From an uncultured Flavobacteriaceae bacterium (GTDB taxonomy: Bacteria > Bacteroidota > Bacteroidia > Flavobacteriales > Flavobacteriaceae), in NCBI GenBank assembly GCA_947497145.1, contig CANMFQ010000013.1, positions 62,001-126,000 of the forward strand: a stretch of 64,000 nucleotides of DNA, read 5' to 3'. Each line of letters opens with the position of its first letter. The first letter of the stretch is position 1. The translations under genes were made by a program, and so were the position numbers. The notes under the pieces were generated by a model. That model had not been told where the DNA came from. It saw nothing but the letters and a program-made list of their open reading frames with translations, and made no database searches. Of this stretch, positions 53,938 through 63,965 are shown one piece after another.

Positions 53938-56175
53938 TTAGTTTTTAAGTAAAGTTTTGGTCTGTATCACATTATCTACAGCTGTTGCTCTAATAAAGTA
54001 AATACCTTTAGGCAAAGAAGAAACATCTAAAGTATTTTGCGCTTCATTATTATGATATGTTTTTAATACCCTACCAGAAATATCTAGTATTTCAACTGAT
54101 TTAATATTTGAAGCATGTAACGTTATAGGACTTACTTTTACACTAGTAACAGCTGGGTTGGGGGCTACAGTTATGTCCATTTCCTTGCCTGCCTCATTGT
54201 TAGAACAATCTCCCGTTGTAGAGTAAGCGCTTCCCGGTGGAATCACCCAATTTGAATTGTTAATGGCAGCATCAACATCATCAACTTTTATACAAGTGTT
54301 AGGATCAGTAAATTCTAGGTTTAATGCAAACTGATTAAGTTTTGGGGTATTCGTTAAGTCTAATTTATCTAGTGAGCCCAACCTATCCAACTCCAGTTTC
54401 TCCAAAGCTACAGTGCCAGATATATCTAAATTGGTCATGTTCCTTGCATAATCAATATAAACATCTTTTATAGCCGAATGATTACTTAAGTCAAGTGATG
54501 TACTTGAGAATCCTTCTAATACCAACTTAGATAGTTTAGGATAATCTAATGCATTAAAATCAAAAGTTCCACTGCCATAATACTGAACTTTTAAATCCTT
54601 TAAATTTTCATTAGGCAATTCTACATTTTCAATCAGACCCCCAAGATAAAGATCCAATTTTTCTAACTGTCTTAAATTAGAGAAATCAAAGTCAAAAACA
54701 GTATAGCCGTCATCAGAAAGTCCTTCACTTAGGTTTAGTGTTTTTATAGGTAAATTGTCTGGTAATTTAAATACAGATGCTCCTTCACCTTCAAAACGAT
54801 GAACAGAAAGTTTCTCTAAAGATTTAAAATCTTCAAGTCCTCTAAAATCATTTGGTAATCTAGAAACTAATAATTCTTTAAGTGTACTAATATTTTGTGT
54901 TAACACATAGTTATCCATTATATCGTCTAAGCCCATACCAATTAAAGTTTCTTCAATGATGTCGTTTGGTATATAAGTCCTGGTATCCTTACTGCCCTCC
55001 AATATAGTAAACGAAAGCGTACCAGAATTAAGCAGAATACCAAATCTGTCTGCATGAGAATGAGCAGAATATCGTAAGCGATATTCACCAGGTCTAAAAG
55101 ACCTACCACTAAACACCCCATTACTATCACCAAAAACGGTATATGGAGCTACATTCTCTAATTGGGAAACGCTCATAAATTGGCTATCAGCATTACTTCC
55201 GATAAAACTATATTGCACACTCCCAACAGGATAGTTTTTAAAGTCACCTAGAACAGTTATTTTGTTAGGCAGTTCATTTTCAAAAAATACAGCGTGTTCC
55301 TCCATGCCTATAACCTTATCTTTATTCCCTGTATCAGCATCAACAAGATAAAAACGAGGCGTAAATGCCTCTTTTGTAATTATAATTTTAATTGTTTTAG
55401 TTACTCCATGATCACCAGTAGCATTGTCATTAGCATATGCAGTCATACTAAGCTCATACTCACCTGCATCTCCAAGATATTCTAGGTTAAAATCGCCATC
55501 TATATCACCAAATAAGGCGTAAGGCGCCACATTTTCTACCCAACTGTAGTTAACCGAGTTTCCTTTCAAATTGAAAGAAACACTTTCTACGGCCTCCTCA
55601 TTATAAACTTTACATACTAGCGACCTATCTATTTCAGAGTCAAAAGTTATAACATCATTATATACAGCACCGTATTCCGTATTACCAGCTTCCTCTAACC
55701 CCGTTACTGCTCTAACTCCTTCAATGGCATAATCAGTAACATGAATTATAAAAGTCCACAAAGGTACACTAGAACCTTGGTTGAAGACTTCAATAGTGTG
55801 CGCTCCTTTACCAAATTTTCTACCATTAAAATCTCCATCAATATCACCAAAAAGGGCATATGGCGCAACTTTTTCCGTTTGATTATGCGTCATTACGCCT
55901 GACACTCTAAAACGTAATTGAGGGTTGGCAAATTTATCACATCCTGCACTTTTAAAATAAACCAAACTTAAATTTTGGCCTTTAACAATGCTATAATCTA
56001 GCTGTATGCTAGTAGTTTTTGATTCGTTTTCAAGTTCATCAATAGTAATATCGTAAAAAGGGGTATTGGTATCAGCATCTACTAGTTTAAAATCACCTAT
56101 ATGACAATCTTCGCTTGGTTTTGCCCAAACTAGGGTCATGACTAAAAAGCAGCAGTAAAATAATTTTGTCTTCAT
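53938..56175 (-). CDS. Secreted T9SS-cargo protein with three internal repeats and LRR-like region
   Basis: A 745-residue exported protein. The signal peptide ends near VWA (about residue 18). Three copies of a repeat carry VAPYALFGDIDGDF, VAPYALFGDIDGDF and VAPYTVFGDSNGVF, each followed by a GxYxL-type strand. A leucine-rich region follows (LKTLNLSEGL, LEKLDLYLGG, LEKLELDRLG). The C-terminal type A sorting domain contains VEILDISGRVLKTY and LPKGIYFIRATA, ending KTLLKN, so the protein is exported through T9SS and attached to the surface or released. Ligand unknown. Confidence 0.88.
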   Translation of the reverse strand: MKTKLFYCCFLVMTLVWAKPSEDCHIGDFKLVDADTNTPFYDITIDELENESKTTSIQLDYSIVKGQNLSLVYFKSAGCDKFANPQLRFRVSGVMTHNQTEKVAPYALFGDIDGDFNGRKFGKGAHTIEVFNQGSSVPLWTFIIHVTDYAIEGVRAVTGLEEAGNTEYGAVYNDVITFDSEIDRSLVCKVYNEEAVESVSFNLKGNSVNYSWVENVAPYALFGDIDGDFNLEYLGDAGEYELSMTAYANDNATGDHGVTKTIKIIITKEAFTPRFYLVDADTGNKDKVIGMEEHAVFFENELPNKITVLGDFKNYPVGSVQYSFIGSNADSQFMSVSQLENVAPYTVFGDSNGVFSGRSFRPGEYRLRYSAHSHADRFGILLNSGTLSFTILEGSKDTRTYIPNDIIEETLIGMGLDDIMDNYVLTQNISTLKELLVSRLPNDFRGLEDFKSLEKLSVHRFEGEGASVFKLPDNLPIKTLNLSEGLSDDGYTVFDFDFSNLRQLEKLDLYLGGLIENVELPNENLKDLKVQYYGSGTFDFNALDYPKLSKLVLEGFSSTSLDLSNHSAIKDVYIDYARNMTNLDISGTVALEKLELDRLGSLDKLDLTNTPKLNQFALNLEFTDPNTCIKVDDVDAAINNSNWVIPPGSAYSTTGDCSNNEAGKEMDITVAPNPAVTSVKVSPITLHASNIKSVEILDISGRVLKTYHNNEAQNTLDVSSLPKGIYFIRATAVDNVIQTKTLLKN

Positions 56176-56432
56176 AATGTAATTCTTTTGGTTTGTAATT
56201 AAATTTCTACAAATGGTATCACTAATAAAACATACAGCCTATAAGATTTTCGGACGTTTGACCACATGTTATAAATCTCATGATAAATGTATTAAATATT
56301 TAACAGACTTGGGACTTTATATAAAAAGAAATTCAAAGAATTGCCAAGCTACAGTACTGTTTATGAGTACATTTTGCATATAACAGGACCCAATTATATG
56401 CGGTAACTTATAGTTAAACTAGCACTAATAAA

Positions 56433-57536
56433 TTACACCTTAATATAGATTTTTTTCTTGTCTAGCCACCATCCAGCTGCCCAACATAAAAGCATAAAAA
56501 CAAACGCAAAAAAGAAGGCGCCGTAATAGGGACCAATCCAGCTAAAGCCCTTTTCATAGACATAACTATAAAGCGATTGTTTGTCACCTACACGAATAAA
56601 ATTCATACCAATAGCCAAATATTCAGACAATAGGTAGATAAAAAGCGAGTTCTTACCAAACACCTCAAAAAAGTGGTAATTAACGGGCTTTTTAACAAGG
56701 TCTATACTGTACATGAGTATGGCAAGTAGTATCATATCCATACCTATGGTAAGCACAACAAAAGAGCTGGTCCATAATTTTTTATTTATCGGTAGTGCCA
56801 AATCCCATACGTAGGCAAGTACCAACAGGCCTACTCCTACCAACAGCATTTTGGCTAATTTCTCAAAATTAACACCGCCATCAATAACATATTTACCAAC
56901 CAAATACCCGCCTATTACATTTACTATTGCTGGAAATGTACTTAAAATACCTTCCGGATCAAAAGGAATGCCGTCTCCCCCATACAAGTGACTATCACCC
57001 AATACAAACCGATCTACTATTCTGGCAAAATTTCCTTCTAAGGTATAATCACCAAAAGCATAAAGCGATAACCAATAGCCTACCAAAATAAACCCCGAAG
57101 CAATTATTAATTGGCGTTTATTTAAAAAATAGATAAGTACTGCCCCAAGAAAATAACACAGGGCTATGCGCTGTAACACTCCTAAAATTCGGGTATCAGA
57201 AAAAGGAGTAAATGCCAAATCTCCAGCCGCTGTCCACCTTACAAAAGGAATCCAATACATGGTATAACCTAATAAAAATATAATGACGGTACGTTTGGCT
57301 ATCTTAAGAAAAACATCGGAAAAAGTTTTTGTCCCCCAACCTGTTTTAACAAACGCAAAAGCATTACCTACAGCAAAAAGAAATGAAGGAAATACCAAAT
57401 CTGTTGGCGTAAATCCGTGCCAATTAGCATGTAGTAAGGGACCAAAAGTAAGACTCCAATCTCCTGAAGTATTTACAATTATCATTAAACAGATGGTGAG
57501 TCCGCGAAAGACGTCAAGTGCTTTAAATCTTTTCAT
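56433..57536 (-). CDS. Acyltransferase-like membrane protein (DUF5009/HGSNAT-like)
   Basis: A 367-residue protein with about ten membrane helices. MKRFKALDVFRGLTICLMI is the standard opening of the DUF1624/DUF5009/heparan-alpha-glucosaminide acetyltransferase-like family, including an R-G in the first helix and HGFTPTDLVFPSFLFAVG in the second. The C-terminus is short and basic (KKKIYIKV). It may acetylate sugars across the membrane; the substrate is unknown. Family call fairly secure. Confidence 0.85.
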   Translation of the reverse strand: MKRFKALDVFRGLTICLMIIVNTSGDWSLTFGPLLHANWHGFTPTDLVFPSFLFAVGNAFAFVKTGWGTKTFSDVFLKIAKRTVIIFLLGYTMYWIPFVRWTAAGDLAFTPFSDTRILGVLQRIALCYFLGAVLIYFLNKRQLIIASGFILVGYWLSLYAFGDYTLEGNFARIVDRFVLGDSHLYGGDGIPFDPEGILSTFPAIVNVIGGYLVGKYVIDGGVNFEKLAKMLLVGVGLLVLAYVWDLALPINKKLWTSSFVVLTIGMDMILLAILMYSIDLVKKPVNYHFFEVFGKNSLFIYLLSEYLAIGMNFIRVGDKQSLYSYVYEKGFSWIGPYYGAFFFAFVFMLLCWAAGWWLDKKKIYIKV

Positions 57537-57898
57537 GGTAGTTGGTTGGTTTTAACGAGTAAAAAAGGCTTTTCTCCCTATTAATTATAAGCCTAAATAT
57601 AGTGATTTACTCCTATTGGGAAACCTATTTTCTTTTAAAACCCTTCTAAAATATACCATACTCGCTAAAACCAAGTAATACAATAGAAAAATGGGGTCAA
57701 TTGGATTATAGACCATTCCTTTTTTGCTAAAACTTCAATCTAAAACGGATACCTGCTTTTGTTTTCTATACTTCTGCCATTTTATAATTCCGGGGTTGGA
57801 ATTGGCAGGAAACTATCATATGTGAAGAAAAAAACCAGAATGATGTTAACCTTTTTGTTTGTACCGCATAAAATAGAAAATACATAAACAACATCACC
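57537..57898. other. Divergent intergenic region, no gene seen
   Basis: About 360 bp between the acyltransferase gene and the exported-protein run on the other strand. It contains the promoters of both. No clear box, RNA or repeat is recognised. Confidence 0.5.
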
Positions 57899-58714
57899 AT
57901 GAAAACCATCAAAATACTTACACTTTTACTTTTATTTGGAGTTACAGGAACTACTAATGCACAATTTTGGAAAAAACTAAAAGACCGTGCTAAAGAAGCT
58001 GCCGCACAGACCATAGAGCGTAAAGTTGCCGAGAAGACCGAACGAGAAACCGACAAAACCTTTGACTCGGTTTTTAACAACAAAGGCAAACTCTTTAAAA
58101 AAAATAAGGCAAAAAAATTAGATAGTTACACGTTTAGCCACCAGTACGTTATGGAAATTACTAGTGATGATACTACTACAGACATTACCTATTACCTCAC
58201 TAATGACCACGAGTACATGGGCAGTTCATTTAGTGCTGGCAAAAATCAAGAATTTATAACCGTAATGGATCTACCAAATGCTGCCATGCACACCTTTATG
58301 GATATGAAGGGACAAAAAACCATGAGCTCCTTTAAATTACACTTAAATGATGTATCAGACACAGCCGTAAACAGTGATGCATTTAAAGTAGTATCAACAG
58401 GACAAACAAAGACCATTTTAGGGTTTGAATGCGAAGAATTCCAAGTAACTGGCCCACAGTTATCAGGTTCTGTGTGGGTAACGCAAGATGCTGGAATTAC
58501 CTTTCAAAAAGCCTTTTCACAATTAAAATCTAAAAAAATGAAACGCACCAAAGGAGTTAACCCATCTTGGGTAAGCATGGTAGATGGCTTGGTACTAGAA
58601 ATGAAAATGATTGATTATTCGCAGAAGAAACCACAGCCTATAAAAATGATATGTACCGATCTTAGTGAGCGCGAATTTACCATCAATACTTTAGCTTATA
58701 AAAAAACATTTTAA
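57899..58714 (+). CDS. Exported DUF4412-like protein
   Basis: A 271-residue protein with a signal peptide ending at TTNAQ. An amphipathic helix follows (LKDRAKEAAAQTIERKVAEK), then the DUF4412-like core with MEITSDDTTTDITYYL, MDLPNAAMHTFMDMKGQKT and ILGFECEEFQVTG. Function unknown. It is the first gene of a five-gene run on the plus strand. Confidence 0.8.
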   Translation: MKTIKILTLLLLFGVTGTTNAQFWKKLKDRAKEAAAQTIERKVAEKTERETDKTFDSVFNNKGKLFKKNKAKKLDSYTFSHQYVMEITSDDTTTDITYYLTNDHEYMGSSFSAGKNQEFITVMDLPNAAMHTFMDMKGQKTMSSFKLHLNDVSDTAVNSDAFKVVSTGQTKTILGFECEEFQVTGPQLSGSVWVTQDAGITFQKAFSQLKSKKMKRTKGVNPSWVSMVDGLVLEMKMIDYSQKKPQPIKMICTDLSEREFTINTLAYKKTF

Positions 58715-58730
58715 CCTGAACCCAACTACT

Positions 58731-59348
58731 ATGAAACAACTACTATATCTTAGTTTATACGGCATACTATTAATTAGCTGCGGCGAGAACCCTGATAAAA
58801 AAGCAGCGCAACAAGCAGACACTACAACAACTAAAAACGCTGATGAAACCCCTAAGTCAAGTGCAGATTACAGCAGCCTGCTTATGGATTACCAATGTGA
58901 TATAGATATTCTAGAACTGTCTAAAGTTTTAAAGGTGCCCCAAGCAAGCCTTAGTTTGGCGCGGCATACATTGGCAAACAACTGCAAATTCAACTTAAAA
59001 GGTTTTGGAGCACAAACATTAACGGGAGAAACCACACTAAATTGGGGACCATCACCAAGTTCTAAAGCTCAAAATAAAAAAGAAATTAAATCCTATTTAG
59101 AGCGAAAAAAGGATGGTATTAAAATAATGGGTATGGATATACAGCTTGCAGAAACTGGCGATTGCTACCTTGCTTATCAACCCGCCCATGGCAGAATCAT
59201 TATATACAATGAAAATTATGATACTGCTTTTCTATTGCACTACGGACAGCGAAAAATAAATAATGTACGCACAAAAGAACAGCATGAAGCATTACGACTC
59301 AAAATGACTGACTTAGCTAATTATTTACTAAAAAAACATAAAAACTAA
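58731..59348 (+). CDS. Lipoprotein of unknown function (205 aa)
   Basis: The leader LLYLSLYGILLISC has a lipobox, with a Thr/Ala-rich linker after it. The mature part has two conserved-looking Cys (YQCDIDIL and NNCKFNL) and a further GDCYLAY. It lies 16 bp after the DUF4412-like gene and 4 bp before the next gene. I do not recognise the family. Confidence 0.75.
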   Translation: MKQLLYLSLYGILLISCGENPDKKAAQQADTTTTKNADETPKSSADYSSLLMDYQCDIDILELSKVLKVPQASLSLARHTLANNCKFNLKGFGAQTLTGETTLNWGPSPSSKAQNKKEIKSYLERKKDGIKIMGMDIQLAETGDCYLAYQPAHGRIIIYNENYDTAFLLHYGQRKINNVRTKEQHEALRLKMTDLANYLLKKHKN

Positions 59349-59352
59349 ATTT

Positions 59353-60927
59353 ATGAGAACAGTACTCATTTTGGCATTTTTAGCCTTGTGTCAACTTAGC
59401 AATGCGCAATTAATAGACCCGTTTGGCAAAATTACAGTGCATGAAATTAAACTAACAAAACTAGACGATGGCACCTATAGTGGCGCTATAGAATGGACCA
59501 CAAAAAATATAGATTCCTTACAACGCTTTGTGATAAAAAATCTAGCCATTAAAGCTCCTGTAATGGTTAGCATTATTTCTAAAGCACCCGATCACACCAT
59601 AGACCTCGGGTTTTATAAAGAAAATTGGGATAAACAAGAATCTAAAGTTTCAACCAAAGGCAATAAATATGCTACCAAAATATTTAGAACCATGGGCAAC
59701 GCTGGTATTGGTGTATCATCAAAAGTGGCTGGCATACCTTATTTAATTACGGTTACTGTTGGCTTGCAGTTTCCTTCAACAAAATCGTTAATTCGTATTA
59801 CAGATGACAAAGACGTCTACCAAAAACATTTAAGAAAACTGGGGTACAACGGGGCATTATTTACAGATGATAATAATACTTCAAACATGACAACTGCTAC
59901 ACAAGATAATTTAAAGGCGAATAACGCTGGCTTAATGTACGTAATAATAGGTCTCTTAGCTGTAATTGTGATACTCATTTTTCTCTTTTTAATGAAAGTA
60001 AAATCGTCAAAAACCACGGTGCTTTTTCTAGTTTCTTTTAGTGTTTTACAAGGTATAAAAGCACAATCTCCAGAACCCCATAATGTACCAGTTAACGATA
60101 TGGAGTCTGTTTTTGTCAACTATCAAACGCAAAATGTAGCAAACCAAGTACCTGTTTCTTATGACGAACCCGGATTGAGACCTGCAATGGATAGAACAGC
60201 TCATGTGAGTAATGATGGTGGCACAACATACCAGCCCGTACGCTTGCAACCCAACCAAGGTAGTAACGAATTATCTGGAGAAGAAATTGAAGAAATTCAA
60301 AGAAGAATGCAAGAAGATCGCATGCAATTTTATAACGATTATGGCAGAAACTCTCCCGGAAAAGCTACTGAAGGGGATGCAAGAACATTGTCTTTAGATA
60401 GAACGAATGAGGAATTGGCACAATTAAGAAAACAAGTGCAACAACTACAAAGACAGGTAGATCTACTTTCTCAAGAAGATGAAGCCTATGATGATTCTGA
60501 TGACAACGATGGGGCTCAAATTGTGTTGTATTGTGAAGATATTGCGGCCTGCGCTAGTTGCGTAAATATAGCTATTGATAAATTTAATACACACTTGGCG
60601 TATTGGAATTACCTGCAGCACTTCTATTTACGTGAGGTAGACGACCTAAATGACAAAATAGAGTACGGCAATACGCTAGCTTCTATGCCGGGTTATGGCA
60701 TTGCATGGGGACCAATTTTAACTACCGTGATACGACCTGCAATGAACAATTTAAAAAAGGCCTATAACAAAAAATTTGACGAATATATCCTTGCTATGGA
60801 GGCCGATTTTGAAGGTATTAGCAATTGCTACCAAGGGCCAAATGGGAGGTTTAGAACCAATCAGACCTATGAAATTCAGGCACAGGCCATGATTAACTCT
60901 TTAAAAGCAGCCCGAATTAATAAATAA
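59353..60927 (+). CDS. Exported/membrane protein with internal signal-like hairpin and coiled coil
   Basis: A 524-residue protein. The signal peptide ends at SNAQ (about residue 19). A lumenal domain extends to about residue 190. A strong helix (AGLMYVIIGLLAVIVILIF) then ends in KVKSSK, and a second hydrophobic stretch (TTVLFLVSFSVLQGIKAQ) resembles a signal peptide with its cut site. A glutamine-rich coiled coil (QLRKQVQQLQRQVDLL) follows, and then a Cys-bearing region (CEDIAACASCVNI). The middle could be a helical hairpin crossing the membrane, or a fusion of two formerly separate genes. Function unknown. Confidence 0.75.
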   Translation: MRTVLILAFLALCQLSNAQLIDPFGKITVHEIKLTKLDDGTYSGAIEWTTKNIDSLQRFVIKNLAIKAPVMVSIISKAPDHTIDLGFYKENWDKQESKVSTKGNKYATKIFRTMGNAGIGVSSKVAGIPYLITVTVGLQFPSTKSLIRITDDKDVYQKHLRKLGYNGALFTDDNNTSNMTTATQDNLKANNAGLMYVIIGLLAVIVILIFLFLMKVKSSKTTVLFLVSFSVLQGIKAQSPEPHNVPVNDMESVFVNYQTQNVANQVPVSYDEPGLRPAMDRTAHVSNDGGTTYQPVRLQPNQGSNELSGEEIEEIQRRMQEDRMQFYNDYGRNSPGKATEGDARTLSLDRTNEELAQLRKQVQQLQRQVDLLSQEDEAYDDSDDNDGAQIVLYCEDIAACASCVNIAIDKFNTHLAYWNYLQHFYLREVDDLNDKIEYGNTLASMPGYGIAWGPILTTVIRPAMNNLKKAYNKKFDEYILAMEADFEGISNCYQGPNGRFRTNQTYEIQAQAMINSLKAARINK

Positions 60928-60936
60928 ACATCACTT

Positions 60937-62721
60937 ATGAAAAGAATAATTTTTCTTTTAACGTTTTCAATGCTGATGTATTCCTGTGGCGAAAAAGCAG
61001 CCAATACGAAAGTTGATGCTGATGCGCAGCAACATAAAAATTTAGAAAAGAGTAAAACAACGGATGCTACAGATGAGCTTCAAAAATCCTTAGAATTAGT
61101 AGGTGGATTTTTAAACGAGGAAAACGACGATACTAGTAACAAAAACTCCCTACCCGAAGCAGACGCCCTAGAAAAAATCTTAAAAATGAGCGATACAAGC
61201 GCCAACCCAGCAGGCGGTTTAGACTCGTTTGGCGCTATGCTTAAATCAAAAGCTATTCTAGATTTATTAGAAGCTAGCGGAGTTTCAAGGCAAGAAATGG
61301 AACAACTCATTAATAACCCAGATAGCCTTAGGACGCTGGCACAAGAAGCCATAAAAAACAGAAAAGAAGAACAACAGCAAAAAGCAGGTTATCATAACCA
61401 AGGTAAACTTTCTAACGAGCAATTAACCTCTAAAAATACGCCTACAGGGGTTTCATTAGCCGAGGCTATACTTCTTGTTCAAGCAGAATCGGGGCCTGAA
61501 GCTACTATGGCAAAACTAAAAAAGATAGATTCTTTAGCCGGTACCAATGTTATGGAAAAATTAGAGGTAACAGAAGCAGGCTATATAATGCGTGATATAG
61601 CGCAAAAAAACGAAGCTCCACCCAGTATAGTGGAGAAAGAGAAAATGGAGCACTTGCGCAAACTATCGGGGCAATTACACAGCAACAAAGAAGCCAATCA
61701 ATTGCTAACAGAACTTCAAGAAACGGAGCAGGCTATTGCTTCTGGAACGTTAAAAGCAAGTCCCCAATACCAAAAAACTATTCAATATAGAAAGAAAATA
61801 GTTCAGGTTTTTCAGAAAGATTTTGCTAGGAAAGCAACCATGGCAAAGGCAAAATTTAAAAAACGTAATCCAGACTTATATTTTGGAGATGTAGCAGGCC
61901 AAACCTATGTAGGCCATATGAAAAAAGCAGTGTACCTGCCTTTGGGTAAACTTTCCTTTGCCGATAAAGTAGTAAAGGCTCAACATCCAAAGTTAATGAC
62001 GCAACAGGTGAACAATGTTTTGGGTGAGCCCGATGTGCTTCAAGGTTTTCTTGCCGAAGACATTACGGGTATTTACAGTTTAGGGCTAGGCGGAAGTCTT
62101 ACGGTACAATTTGTTGATAATGCATTAACTGATGTAAACGGTCCTGACCTCTATATTTTTGAAATTGGACAAATAGAACCTACCAATTTAGAAATCTCCA
62201 AAGACGGTAAAACCTGGATAAAAGTAGGTAAAATAGATGGTGGTGTTGCCGAGGTAGACATTGCTCCTTTTGTAAAAAAAGGAACACTCTACTACTATGT
62301 ACGTCTAAAAGATTTAAAGCAACAAAGCGCACTTCCTGGAGCCGATGTAGATGCCATTGCAGCAATTGGCGCGGCCATGCGATTAAACCTAGACAGTAAA
62401 GTGCTTTTTGAAACGGGCAAGTCTGTTTTAAAGCCAGAAGGCATAGCAGCACTAAAAAAACTAGCAACAAGCATTACTGTTCTTAAAAAAGGAAATATCA
62501 TTGTAGAAGGCCATACAGATGATGTGGGAAGTACAAGTACCAATCAAAAACTATCATTGGCTAGGGCTAAAAGTGTCTCTGCCGAACTAAAAAAAATAAT
62601 CCCAAACGGATTTAGATGGAAAGAAGTAGGACGTGGCGAAACTACTCCCCTGGTAGCCAATGACAGCGATGAAAATAGAGCCAAAAACAGGCGCGTAGAG
62701 GTTTTAGTAGTACCTAATTAA
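60937..62721 (+). CDS. OmpA-like peptidoglycan-associated lipoprotein (594 aa)
   Basis: The lipobox is in LTFSMLMYSCGEK (Cys at about residue 17). A long, charged, helical region follows to about residue 330. Then comes a beta region (YIFEIGQIEPTNLEISKDGK). From about residue 485 there is an OmpA-type domain: VLFETGKSVLKPEG, NIIVEGHTDDVGS and NRRVEVLVVPN, with the Asp and Arg residues that bind peptidoglycan. It anchors the outer membrane to the cell wall. The N-terminal extension is unusual and may link to the exported proteins encoded upstream. Confidence 0.88.
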   Translation: MKRIIFLLTFSMLMYSCGEKAANTKVDADAQQHKNLEKSKTTDATDELQKSLELVGGFLNEENDDTSNKNSLPEADALEKILKMSDTSANPAGGLDSFGAMLKSKAILDLLEASGVSRQEMEQLINNPDSLRTLAQEAIKNRKEEQQQKAGYHNQGKLSNEQLTSKNTPTGVSLAEAILLVQAESGPEATMAKLKKIDSLAGTNVMEKLEVTEAGYIMRDIAQKNEAPPSIVEKEKMEHLRKLSGQLHSNKEANQLLTELQETEQAIASGTLKASPQYQKTIQYRKKIVQVFQKDFARKATMAKAKFKKRNPDLYFGDVAGQTYVGHMKKAVYLPLGKLSFADKVVKAQHPKLMTQQVNNVLGEPDVLQGFLAEDITGIYSLGLGGSLTVQFVDNALTDVNGPDLYIFEIGQIEPTNLEISKDGKTWIKVGKIDGGVAEVDIAPFVKKGTLYYYVRLKDLKQQSALPGADVDAIAAIGAAMRLNLDSKVLFETGKSVLKPEGIAALKKLATSITVLKKGNIIVEGHTDDVGSTSTNQKLSLARAKSVSAELKKIIPNGFRWKEVGRGETTPLVANDSDENRAKNRRVEVLVVPN

Positions 62722-62804
62722 ATAACCCATCAGCCTAAAATTCACTTACAAATAGAACTTGCTACAGCTATGCCACACTTCTTTTTACTTTTTTAAATAA
62801 CAAG

Positions 62805-63533
62805 ATGAACAAATTAAAAATAAGGAAAAAGAAGCTGATACTTTTAACGCTTGTGATGCTCTTTGCAAAAAGCAACTATAGTCAAGAAACACCTCAGCTA
62901 CTTGGCGAAAAATTAGCTACAATTTTAAACCATAATTTTTCTGATAGTATTACTTTAAAGCTATATAAAAACAAGGCAGACCTAAAGATAAACAACCTTA
63001 GCAAACTACTAGATTTAAGACATCTTTCTGAAATTACTCAGGATAGTATTTCAAAAAACAATAGCAACATACGTCCCAACACCGTCAACAAGCAAACCGA
63101 CGCTGTATACTGGCAGTACAGTTTTGAGCCTGTAACCAGCGTAAAAACCAGTTTTACACCCAACAAATGGGGGAAGCTATTCTTTACCCTTACTTTTTCA
63201 CCTAAAGACACCATTACCAGCCATAGTAAGTTAAACCAATATACAAGTCATCACAAACTATCTGACTCCACGCCACATAAGGTATTTTGGTTGGGAGAAA
63301 AGTACATAAGTGTGTTGCTACATCCAGAAATAACAAAAGACAAGGTTTATTTTAATGTGTTGGGCATCACTATTAGCGGAAAATTCACAAGACAAGATTT
63401 AAAACCCATAGACAAATACTACTCCAAAATATTACGTCAAACTCTTAAACGAGAATTTAAACGCGTATTTAATGAGCTTTTAATACCCTATAATGCAAAT
63501 GAGGGTAGCCTTCATATTACTTCAAAAAAGTAG
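62805..63533 (+). CDS. Exported protein of unknown function (242 aa)
   Basis: The signal peptide MNKLKIRKKKLILLTLVMLF ends near SNYSQE. The mature part is basic, with a C-terminal amphipathic helix (KYYSKILRQTLKREFKRVFNE). I do not recognise it. It follows the OmpA-like gene after 83 bp, so it may belong to the same run. Confidence 0.7.
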   Translation: MNKLKIRKKKLILLTLVMLFAKSNYSQETPQLLGEKLATILNHNFSDSITLKLYKNKADLKINNLSKLLDLRHLSEITQDSISKNNSNIRPNTVNKQTDAVYWQYSFEPVTSVKTSFTPNKWGKLFFTLTFSPKDTITSHSKLNQYTSHHKLSDSTPHKVFWLGEKYISVLLHPEITKDKVYFNVLGITISGKFTRQDLKPIDKYYSKILRQTLKREFKRVFNELLIPYNANEGSLHITSKK

Positions 63534-63965
63534 TAGTAAGTTGTAAAGAATACTGAAAAACACTAAAAGAATTAAGTTTTTTTCTCAATTCTAAAAACAT
63601 CTTTGCTATACCCTATACAAGGTGCTAAGTTTGGTCATTAAAAACAATGCCTTACAGTAAAAAACGGCTATCAATCTGGGTTAAAGATTACTGCCCAGTA
63701 CGAATCAATACTAATAACATAAAATTTTTAGGTTACACTATGTTTTGTACGCTTTAATGGGGATAAAACCTCATCATATCAAGCATTGGGTAAAGCGTCG
63801 TTATGGGCGCTTTTTACATGAAGGTGTTACGGTACATTTAAAAAAACCAAGGAGCGGGAGTTTATTTATAAGCTATAACGTGGTTTACAAAGCAAAGAGC
63901 TACGCATAAAAAAACCGAGACACGAGTCTCGGTTTCTCAAACAATAATTTTGTAATAGAATCACT
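63534..63965. other. Non-coding or degenerate stretch at the right edge
   Basis: About 430 bp without an intact gene. A 50-codon frame from ATG 63757 reads MGIKPHHIKHWVKRRYGRFL and stops at 63909, just before the hairpin at 63913-63936. It could be a gene remnant. I could not assign it to a family. Confidence 0.4.
63913..63936 (-). terminator. Terminator for a minus-strand gene entering from the right
   Basis: AAACCGAGAC (63913-63922) pairs perfectly with GTCTCGGTTT (63927-63936) around ACGA. Read on the minus strand the stem is followed by a run of seven T, while the plus side has only three, so it serves the minus strand. Confidence 0.75.

Noticed and set aside
63757-63909. 50-codon plus-strand frame as a real gene
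   Set aside because: It has no ribosome-binding context or family match, and the terminator after it is oriented for the minus strand. I list the stretch as degenerate only.
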